A DNA stretch of 9,411 bases from Oscillospiraceae bacterium (lineage in GTDB: Bacteria > Bacillota > Clostridia > Oscillospirales > Ruminococcaceae), in contig JAITFV010000063.1 in NCBI GenBank assembly GCA_031281115.1, forward strand, positions 1 through 9,411, written 5' to 3'. Under the pieces are notes generated by a model. It had not been told where the DNA came from, did no database searches, and saw nothing but the letters and a program-made list of their open reading frames with translations. The position numbers were made by a program, and so were the translations under genes. Of this stretch, positions 1 through 5,400 are shown piece by piece. Position 1 is the stretch's first letter; each line of letters opens with the position of its first letter.

Positions 1-112
1 GCGTTTCGCTTTTTAAGTTAAAGGGGCTTGCGCTGTTGCGACAGCGCCCGCTGCGCTCACGCAGCGGAAACCCGTTTAAATTGAAACTGTGGAACAGTTT
101 TCAATTTAAACG
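1..112 (-). ncRNA. Hairpin-packed 5' leader of a leftward gene beyond the window (partial)
   Basis: Read leftward from the promoter at 113-142, this stretch is a chain of hairpins. The first pairs 73-90 with 94-112 (18 bp, one bulge, 3-nt loop). The next is a perfect 8-bp stem 48-55/60-67 with a 4-nt loop, followed by a perfect 7-bp stem 30-36/41-47 with a 4-nt loop. Positions 24-29 can pair with 68-73 (one wobble), closing the last two hairpins into a three-way junction with no unpaired linkers. Positions 1-20 look like one arm of a further A/T stem with a GCG/CGC core, cut by the window edge. No coding region is visible here. That it is a transcribed leader is inferred from the promoter; it could instead be a DNA-level palindromic repeat. 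Confidence 0.5.
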
Positions 113-118
113 ATTATA
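95..118 (-). repeat. Left copy of a 24-bp inverted repeat carrying a -10 box
   Basis: This is the exact reverse complement of 696-719. On the minus strand it begins with TATAATCG and continues with TTTAAATTGAAAAC, so it joins the -10 box to the start of the transcript. The inner part of the repeat also occurs in direct orientation at 73-90, which forms the hairpin 73-112. Confidence 0.8.
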
Positions 119-142
119 CGACTCTCTCGTTAAGTTTGTCAA
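113..142 (-). promoter_or_regulatory. Leftward sigma-A type promoter
   Basis: On the minus strand there is a perfect TTGACA (137-142) and a perfect TATAAT (113-118) separated by 18 bp. The start site would fall near 106, inside the hairpin 73-112. The gene it drives lies left of the window. The -10 box is part of the inverted repeat shared with 696-719. Confidence 0.65.
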
Positions 143-270
143 GTCTTTTTGAAAATATTCTTTCAACTTTCACAAATGAAAGTGTGGCTCATAACATAGC
201 GGTTTCTAACACTTTCAACTAAGTTTTCAACGAAATATTTAATTCACGGTACTAACTATCGCCGAAAAAG

Positions 271-303
271 CAGGTTTTCAACACTTTTAATGTTGAAAAC
301 CTG
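271..303. repeat. Perfect 13-bp inverted repeat of two TTTTCAACA boxes
   Basis: CAGGTTTTCAACA at 271-283 is mirrored exactly at 291-303 across a 7-bp spacer. Each arm contains one DnaA-box-like 9-mer, and a third box (302-310) overlaps the right end. The symmetry suggests paired protein binding. It is not followed by a T-run, so it is not an intrinsic terminator. Confidence 0.7.
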
Positions 304-403
304 TTGAAAAACATAATATTTTTAACTTTACTCACAGTAAAATGAGAAATATCCAAATAGTATAATTTGCAGAACATATAACCGTGCGTTTAAAGGTTTA
401 GCA

Positions 404-505
404 ATGGCTTTTTATGTCGAAATTACAAAAGCATTTAAAAAAATAATAATGTCCCGCCCGCAAATAATCGAAGAAATAGTTTGTAGTACAAACTATATTA
501 GTTAG
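404..505 (+). CDS. Possible 33-aa small protein, unrecognised
   Basis: An ATG at 404 is preceded at 7 bp by AAAGG (392-396) and opens a 33-codon frame ending in TAG at 503-505. The peptide begins MAFYVEITKAFKKI and is rich in Ile and Lys, with no signal peptide or known motif. TATAAT at 361-366 lies upstream but has no recognisable -35 box. The frame overlaps the 21-bp palindrome at 476-496. Such a short frame in AT-rich DNA can arise by chance, so this is weak; the ribosome site is its only real support. Confidence 0.2.
   Translation: MAFYVEITKAFKKIIMSRPQIIEEIVCSTNYIS
476..496. promoter_or_regulatory. Perfect 21-bp palindrome, operator-like
   Basis: ATAGTTTGTA (476-485) is mirrored exactly by TACAAACTAT (487-496) around a single central G. 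An odd-centred palindrome with TTTGTA half-sites looks like a dimeric helix-turn-helix binding site. It sits between the two box clusters. A smaller palindrome, TTAGC-A-GCTAA, follows at 502-512. The binding protein is unknown. Confidence 0.45.
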
Positions 506-628
506 CAGCTAAAACTAAGTTAAAACAAACTTACTAAATTTTTGCGTAATAGTGCGTTTTTTAACACTTTCAACCGACATTTCAACAAAAAAACTTGTCG
601 AAAACTCTGAAAGGCGGGATTTTCCACA

Positions 629-654
629 CTTTCAACAGGAAAACCTGTTGAAAG
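629..654. repeat. Perfect 11-bp inverted repeat of two CTTTCAACA boxes
   Basis: CTTTCAACAGG (629-639) is mirrored by 644-654 across AAAA. The left arm directly abuts the TTTTCCACA box at 620-628, so three boxes are tightly packed, two of them on successive 9-bp steps. There is no T-run, which argues against a terminator. Confidence 0.65.
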
Positions 655-692
655 ACAGCATAAACCTCAAGAGGTTTTCCCATAATACAGTA

Positions 693-701
693 TGTTATAA
701 T
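693..701 (+). promoter_or_regulatory. Extended -10 promoter for the 92-aa protein gene
   Basis: TGTTATAAT is an extended -10 element (TGn plus a perfect TATAAT at 696-701). No good -35 box lies 16-18 bp upstream, which is tolerated with a TGn extension. The leader to the ATG at 748 would be about 40 nt. The nearby box cluster ending at 654 could bring this promoter under control of the protein that binds there. Confidence 0.5.
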
Positions 702-719
702 CGTTTAAATTGAAAACTG
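696..719 (+). repeat. Right copy of the 24-bp inverted repeat
   Basis: This is the exact reverse complement of 95-118. It contains the TATAAT of the promoter of the 92-aa gene, followed by TTTAAATTGAAAAC. A shorter relative, TTAAATTGAAAAC, lies at 1158-1170, again just after a promoter. No clear target-site duplication flanks the pair. Confidence 0.8.
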
Positions 720-747
720 CAATTTGCTGTACGAGGGAGAAAATCTT

Positions 748-1026
748 ATGTTAAAAGGCGTGAATAAGTTAATCATCGAAGTAAATAATCCCGAGAGCGA
801 TTTTTTCGAGCGAGCGATTTTTTTCGTGAAGCCCGGGAAAAGCGATGCGGTTACACGGGATATGAATAAAAACGTACAGGACATAGTAGGCAGGGCAGAA
901 GCCGCTTCGAAGACAGGAAAGCTCCGTACCAAAAAAGGCGCGAAAAAATACGCGCTGCTTAAATTCGCGGGTGCGGCGGGGTTTGGCGCAATGGTTGCGG
1001 GGTTTATCATGAGGTTTTTGGGATAG
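748..1026 (+). CDS. Small membrane-anchored protein, function unknown
   Basis: The product is 92 aa. The start at ATG 748 is chosen because GAGGGAG (733-739) lies at proper spacing; an in-frame TTG at 724 precedes that ribosome site. The N-terminal half (about 1-33) looks like beta strands, starting MLKGVNKLIIEV and running to FERAIFFVKPG. A polar, basic middle follows (34-68), rich in Lys, Arg and Ala, and then one hydrophobic segment (about 71-91). There is no signal peptide, so a C-terminal anchor with most of the protein in the cytoplasm is likely. The MLKGVNK...V...FERA..FVKP pattern resembles short uncharacterised proteins I associate with Clostridia, but I cannot name the family. It stands alone with its own promoter. 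Confidence 0.8.
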   Translation: MLKGVNKLIIEVNNPESDFFERAIFFVKPGKSDAVTRDMNKNVQDIVGRAEAASKTGKLRTKKGAKKYALLKFAGAAGFGAMVAGFIMRFLG

Positions 1027-1030
1027 ACCG

Positions 1031-1053
1031 GAAAAAAGCAGGGTGTTCTCTGC
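1031..1053 (-). terminator. Leftward intrinsic terminator
   Basis: GCAGGG (1038-1043) and CTCTGC (1048-1053) form a 6-bp stem (one G-U pair) with a 4-nt loop. On the minus strand the stem is followed by six T (1032-1037), the layout of an intrinsic terminator for leftward transcripts. On the plus strand the downstream run is A7, so it should not terminate the 92-aa gene. Confidence 0.45.
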
Positions 1054-1080
1054 AAAAAAACTTGAATATCCAAGAGGTCT

Positions 1081-1090
1081 ATTATAGCAA
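1081..1090 (-). promoter_or_regulatory. Leftward extended -10 promoter
   Basis: The minus strand reads TTGCTATAAT, a perfect TATAAT with a TGn extension. No good -35 box is visible. With the terminator at 1031-1053 it would define a transcript of only about 43 nt, antisense to the 3' flank of the 92-aa gene. The element could also be a chance match. Confidence 0.3.
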
Positions 1091-1115
1091 GCTGCGGTTT
1101 TGCTTTACGGTACAT

Positions 1116-1144
1116 TTGACTTGTCAGCCGCTTTATGATAAAAT
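1116..1144 (+). promoter_or_regulatory. Promoter of the uridine-kinase-like gene
   Basis: TTGACT (1116-1121) and TAAAAT (1139-1144) are 17 bp apart, and TG at 1136-1137 extends the -10 box. Transcription would begin near 1151, exactly where the structured leader starts. The untranslated leader to the ATG at 1412 is about 260 nt. Confidence 0.6.
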
Positions 1145-1149
1145 GATAT

Positions 1150-1233
1150 ATAGCTGATTAAATTGAAAACATTAAAGTGTTTTCTCGGCAAGCGGCGCTT
1201 GCCGCCGTGCCATCAGCACGGACAATCAGCTAT
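1150..1233 (+). ncRNA. Structured leader module 1: four-way junction
   Basis: A perfect 10-bp closing stem (1150-1159 with 1224-1233) encloses three hairpins: 1165-1171/1178-1184 (7 bp), 1187-1193/1197-1203 (7 bp) and 1205-1210/1216-1221 (6 bp). Linkers are only 1-5 nt. All four helices are perfect Watson-Crick stems read directly from the sequence, giving a cloverleaf-like fold at the 5' end of the transcript. It matches no riboswitch class I recognise and lacks tRNA features. Its role as an RNA, rather than as a palindromic DNA repeat, is inferred from its place just after the promoter. Confidence 0.5.
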
Positions 1234-1316
1234 GCAGTCAAGTCAAGCCGCCTTTGGCGGTTCGCGGCGTATGCGCTGCGGGTTAAAAACGCTTTAGCGT
1301 TTTTAACTTAACTGGC
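1234..1316 (+). ncRNA. Structured leader module 2: three adjacent hairpins
   Basis: Three hairpins sit almost end to end: 1246-1252/1256-1262 (7 bp, one wobble), 1263-1269/1274-1280 (7 bp, one wobble) and a perfect 11-bp stem 1282-1292/1297-1307 with loop TTTA. An imperfect outer stem (1234-1241 with 1308-1316) can close them. The last hairpin has an A-rich left arm and a T-rich right arm around CGC/GCG, so it might act as a weak terminator or attenuator, but no free T-run follows. Confidence 0.45.
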
Positions 1317-1365
1317 TATAAGACAACTCCACCAATCATTCGGAAGTTAGTGGAAATGTCTATAG
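1316..1365 (+). repeat. Imperfect inverted repeat with the GTGGAAANGTCTA arm, upstream of the kinase
   Basis: Left arm 1316-1332 pairs with right arm 1350-1365 through TCCAC/GTGGA, AGACA/TGTCT and CTAT/ATAG, with one bulged A, a 2x2 mismatch and a 17-nt loop. The right arm contains TTAGTGGAAATGTCTA (1347-1362), which recurs with one difference at 8374-8389 before the helicase gene. It may be an operator, an RNA hairpin or a small dispersed repeat. It ends about 35 bp before the kinase ribosome site. Confidence 0.45.
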
Positions 1366-1411
1366 AATAAACTATAAAAGGCGTAACGTTCTCGGTGCGC
1401 CGGAGGAAATT

Positions 1412-2323
1412 ATGAGAATTATACCTATAAAAAGCATAAATGACCGCACCGGCGCGCCTGCGGATTTCGCCGCGCTCTCTGAAAAAGAATACTGTATGGG
1501 AATAACCGATGCAGCGCTCGGTATTATCGAAGCTAACAAAACCGGCGGAAAACCGATTGTCTTGATTACAGGCCCGTCCGGCTCCGGGAAAACCGTCACC
1601 GCGCACAGGCTTAAAGCCGAGCTGACGAAGCAAAGCATGAAAACGCATATAATTTCGATGGATAATTATTTCAAGCCGCTAAAATGCGGCACTGACGGCG
1701 TTGACCTTGAATCGCCCGACCGCGTTGACCGCGGGTTGTTTGCGGAACAGGCTGAAAAAATTTTAAACGGTGAGCAGGTCACGCTGCCTGTTTTTGATTT
1801 TACGAAGCAGGACAGGCATAAGGGCGCGGAATTCAAGCGCGAAAAAAGTGAGCTTGTGATTTTCGAGGGCATACATATGTTGAATCCCGACATCTCCGGC
1901 TGTTTAGCGGGGCATGAAAGCAGCGTATACGTCAGTGTTCGTACGCGGCTCAAAAGTACGCTCGGACATTCGCTTCACCCATCGAAAATAAGGCTTATGC
2001 GGCGTTTTGTGCGGGACAAGCTGTTCAGAGCCCGCAGTTTTTACCAGACTATGGAGCATTTTAACAATGTCCAGCGCGGCGAAAAAAAGCATATAATGCC
2101 TTACAAAAAGCACGCAGACTTCGATATTGACACGTTTGTGCCGTATGAGATGAGTATTTATAAAAAGCATATTTTCCCGGAACTCAAAGCAGCTCTTGAA
2201 AAAAACAATTTTATCTACGAGCTGTTGATGTTTTTGGATGAACTGGAGGATATTGGTGATGAATTTGTGCCGGAAGATTCGCTTATTCGGGAATTCATCG
2301 GCGGAAACACATTAATGTATTAA
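1412..2323 (+). CDS. Uridine kinase-like P-loop nucleoside kinase
   Basis: The product is 303 aa; GGAGG (1402-1406) fixes the ATG start. Walker A is GPSGSGKT (54-61). ISMDNYFKP (81-89) matches the SxDDFY/DNYF substrate-region motif of the uridine kinase/phosphoribulokinase family. LVIFEGIH (148-155) is the strand 4 motif, and RRFVRDKLFRARS (197-209) matches the Arg-rich lid. Known members phosphorylate uridine or cytidine using NTP in the cytoplasm, feeding pyrimidine salvage. The protein exceeds the usual ~210 aa: a ~45-residue N-terminal extension precedes the P-loop and a helical, acidic C-terminal part follows the lid. It lacks the TGS/tRNA-synthetase-like front half of the longer (~550 aa) Clostridial nucleoside kinases. 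Substrate is uncertain. A long structured leader precedes it, suggesting control after transcription starts. Confidence 0.85.
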   Translation: MRIIPIKSINDRTGAPADFAALSEKEYCMGITDAALGIIEANKTGGKPIVLITGPSGSGKTVTAHRLKAELTKQSMKTHIISMDNYFKPLKCGTDGVDLESPDRVDRGLFAEQAEKILNGEQVTLPVFDFTKQDRHKGAEFKREKSELVIFEGIHMLNPDISGCLAGHESSVYVSVRTRLKSTLGHSLHPSKIRLMRRFVRDKLFRARSFYQTMEHFNNVQRGEKKHIMPYKKHADFDIDTFVPYEMSIYKKHIFPELKAALEKNNFIYELLMFLDELEDIGDEFVPEDSLIREFIGGNTLMY

Positions 2324-2354
2324 TTTATTAAAAATTAGCGGAATATTTTTTTAC

Positions 2355-2383
2355 TTGAAAAAACTCGAAATATGGCGTATAAT
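2355..2383 (+). promoter_or_regulatory. Promoter of the activase gene
   Basis: TTGAAA (2355-2360) and a perfect TATAAT (2378-2383) are 17 bp apart. The start would be near 2390, giving about an 80-nt leader. The promoter lies in the 148-bp gap after the kinase gene, so the activase has its own transcription start; no strong terminator separates the two genes. Confidence 0.65.
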
Positions 2384-2429
2384 AAAATAAAAACGTTTGC
2401 CGTAAAACCATCGTGAAGCGGGGAGAACG

Positions 2430-2438
2430 ATGTTTTAA
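2430..2438 (+). other. Two-codon leader ORF (ATG TTT TAA) in frame with the activase
   Basis: GGGGAG (2420-2425) lies 4 nt before an ATG that is followed by TTT and then the stop TAA. This is the best ribosome site in the leader, yet it opens a two-codon frame. It is in the same frame as the activase start at 2472, 33 bp after the stop. It could permit re-initiation, or be the remnant of a longer N-terminus cut by the TAA. Confidence 0.35.
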
Positions 2439-2471
2439 AGCGTATTTGTGATGGAAGGGCTTGGGGAAATA

Positions 2472-5400
2472 ATGAAATTAATAGGTCTTGACGTCGGCTC
2501 AACGACAGTCAAAATTGTTGTTCTCGACAAAGAAGGTACACTCATACACAGCAGGTACCAACGGCACTATTCGGATATAAAGAAAACCCTTGCGGAAGTA
2601 CTTGACGAGGGTCTCAGCGCAATTAACGAGGACGAAACCGCAAAAATCGCTATTACCGGCTCAGGCGGCATTAATGCTGCGAACTGGCTCAATCTGCCTT
2701 TTGTGCAGGAGGTCAGCGCGGGCGCGGAGGCGGTGCGGCGTTTTATCCCCGAAACCGATGTCGCAATTGAGCTTGGTGGCGAGGATGCAAAGATTACATA
2801 CATAACGGGAGGCGGGTCTCTCGGCAAGCGGGTGGCTGAGCAGCGCATGAACGGCACCTGCGCCGGCGGAACGGGTGCGTTCATCGACCAGATGGCGGCG
2901 CTGCTGAACACCGACGCAGAGGGCTTAAACGAGAAAGCTAAAGGCTACGAAACTATTTATCCGATAGCGTCAAGGTGCGGAGTTTTCGCAAAGAGCGACG
3001 TTCAACCCCTTTTAAATGACGGCGCGAGAAAGTCTGACATTGCAGCTTCTGTTTTTCAGTCGGTCGTAAATCAGACAATAAGCGGTCTTGCCTGCGGTAA
3101 GCCGATTCGCGGAAAAGTTGCGTTTCTCGGAGGACCTTTGTTTTATCTTTCCGAGCTTCGTAAACGTTTTGAGGAAACATTGAAACTAACATCGGAAACA
3201 ATGATTTTCCCCGCTCATGCCAATCTTTTTGTAGCAATGGGCGCGGCAGTTTCCGGTTCTGCATTAGAAACCGCACTTGAGGAACTTAAAAAGCGCGTGG
3301 CTCTGCTTTCGGAGGTGGAAGTCCACGAGGTTGAGCGGCTTCCCGCCTTATTTGAAAATGAAACTCTGCGCAAAGAATTCATTCTCCGCCACGCAAAAAA
3401 TATAATCCCCGAGGCTGTTTTAAGCGAGCAGAGCGGCGCCTGCTACCTTGGCGCTGACATGGGCAGCACAACGACTAAAGCAGTGTTAATCAATAAAGAC
3501 GGCGAAATAATCTTCTCACATTATGACAATAATATGGGCGACCCCTTGAAGTCCGTGATGGGGATTTTAAAGGATATTTATGCAAAACTGCCGAAAGACG
3601 CATATATCGCGAAAGCCTGTGCAACAGGTTACGGTGAGCATTTGGTGAAAGCCGCGCTCGGTATTGATTACGGCGAAATCGAAACAATGGCGCATTATAA
3701 AGCCGCACGGAAACTGCTGCCCGACGTTGAGTTTATACTTGACATCGGCGGGCAGGACATGAAGTGTATGCAGGTAAAAAACGGTGAAATCGAGTCGGTT
3801 TTGCTGAACGAGGCTTGCTCTTCGGGGTGCGGCTCATTTATCGAAAATTTCGCAAACGCGCTTGATATGAACGCTTCCGAGTTCGCGAAAATAGGGCTCG
3901 ATGCAGCTTCTCCGGTTGACCTTGGAAGCCGCTGCACGGTTTTCATGAACTCCCGCGTTAAACAAGCGCAGAAAGAAGGCGCGAGCGTTGCCGATATTTC
4001 GGCGGGTTTGTCCTACTCGGTGGTGAAGAACGCACTGTTCAAGGTTATAAAAATACGTGACAGCAAAGAGCTTGGAAAGAGCATAATCGTGCAGGGCGGA
4101 ACTTTCCTGAACGACTCGGTGCTGCGCGCGTTTGAACTTGTGACGGGGCGGGAGGTTTTCCGTCCTGACAAGGCAGGGCTTATGGGCGCGTACGGCGCGG
4201 CGCTGACTGCTTTAGAGCGCGATGACGAGAAGGGTTCAAATATTGCGGATTCGGAAAAAATCGAAAATCTTACAATCGAGAAAAAGACTGCAAGATGCGG
4301 GAAATGCGCAAATAACTGCCTGCTTACAATCAGCAAATTCAACGACAACTCGCTCTACATAACAAATAACAGATGTGAAAAAGGCGACACGACTGCAAAA
4401 AAGAAAAACGAAGAAGAAGCTTTACCGGATTTATACGAATGGAAATATAACAGGCTTTTCGACTATTACAAGCCGCTTGATGAAAAAACCGCAAAGCGCG
4501 GCGTAGTCGGAATTCCGCGGATTCTCGGCATGTTCGAGAATTATCCTTTCTGGTTTAGATTCTTCACCGAACTCGGCTACTCCGTAAAACTTTCGCCGCA
4601 CTCCGGCCGCGAAATCTACGATTTAGGCATGGAAACCATGCCGTCCGAATCGGTCTGCTATCCCGCGAAATTAGCGCATGGGCATATTTACGCGCTTTTA
4701 AACGATGGCGTGGAGTTTATTTTCATGCCGAGCCTGCCTTATGAAATGGATGAACGCGGAATTACCGAGGGCGACAACCATTATAACTGTCCTATAGTCG
4801 CGACTTACGGTGAGGTAATCAGAAACTGCGTTCCCGAGTTTCGTGAGAAGAAAATAAATTTTATGAATCCATTCCTGCCGATTTACGACAAAGAGCGAAT
4901 GGCAGAGCGGCTTGTTGAAGAATTTTGCGGGCTGCCGGGAGCGCAAATCACCGGCGCGGAAATCGGCACGGCTCTCGCCAAGGCTTACAAAGAAGATGAA
5001 AAATTCAAGGCTGATATTCGCCGTAAAGGCGAAGAAGTGCTTGATTTGCTTAGAAAAACCGGGAAAAAAGGCATTGTGCTCGCCGGCAGGCCCTACCACG
5101 TTGACCCCGAAATCAACCACGGAATCCCGCAGATGATTAGCGGTTACGGTTTTGCGGTGCTGACCGAGGACAGTATATCGCATTTAGAAAAAGCAAAACG
5201 TCCCCTTAGAATCGTTGACCAGTGGATGTATCACACGCGCCTGTATTCTTCGGCACAGCTTGCCGGGAAAACGCCGGAACTTGAAATGGTGCAGCTAAAC
5301 TCTTTCGGGTGCGGTCTTGACGCTGTTACTACCGACCAGGTGCAGGAAATTATTCAAGGACACGGCAGAGTTTATACTACGCTGAAAATCGATGAGGTTA

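Larger units (their letters stand above)
160..654. other. AT-rich array of DnaA-box-like 9-mers (candidate replication origin or multi-site operator)
   Basis: Twelve 9-mers fit the pattern NTTTC(A/C/G)ACN. On the plus strand they are at 160, 212, 224, 275, 567, 579, 620 and 629. On the minus strand they are at 291-299, 302-310, 596-604 and 646-654. Three are exactly TTTTCAACA, and 620-628 is TTTTCCACA, one base from the classical DnaA box TTATCCACA. They form two clusters (160-310 and 567-654) around an AT-rich centre. Clustered, bidirectional DnaA boxes beside an AT-rich stretch are typical of bacterial oriC, and this is the only region here without a convincing gene. No dnaA, dnaN or rpmH is visible, so the origin reading is inference; an operator array for another protein is possible. 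Confidence 0.4.

Noticed and set aside
361..366. TATAAT as a promoter for the 33-aa frame
   Set aside because: No -35 match lies 16-18 bp upstream and there is no TGn extension, so in AT-rich DNA a chance match is likely.
160..654. CRISPR-like array of repeated TTTCAAC units
   Set aside because: The repeats are only 7-9 bp, irregularly spaced and on both strands, with no uniform spacers and no cas genes nearby.
1086..1108. Rightward terminator for the 92-aa gene
   Set aside because: The AGCAA/TTGCT stem is only 5 bp with a 9-nt loop and is followed by TTACGG rather than a T-run.
705..1115. Antisense frame of 136 codons over the 92-aa gene
   Set aside because: The sense frame has a good ribosome site, promoter and plausible protein; the antisense product has none of these and crosses the hairpin and promoter elements.
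1150..1233. tRNA gene from the cloverleaf-like fold
   Set aside because: There is no acceptor stem with a discriminator base, no anticodon loop of 7 nt, no T-loop consensus, and the loops are 3-6 nt.
2324..2360. Intrinsic terminator after the kinase gene
   Set aside because: The AATTT/AAATT stem is short and AT-only, and the T-run is separated from it by several bases including GCGG.
2448..2453. GTG 2448 or ATG 2451 as the activase start
   Set aside because: There is no ribosome site at proper spacing, and the extra residues precede the normal family N-terminus. They are not fully excluded.
4698..5183. Open frame of 161 codons antisense to the activase
   Set aside because: It lies within a strongly conserved coding region, its product resembles no family, and the sense codon pattern explains it. 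The same applies to 5442-5897 and to other antisense frames across the kinase, activase and SPFH genes.
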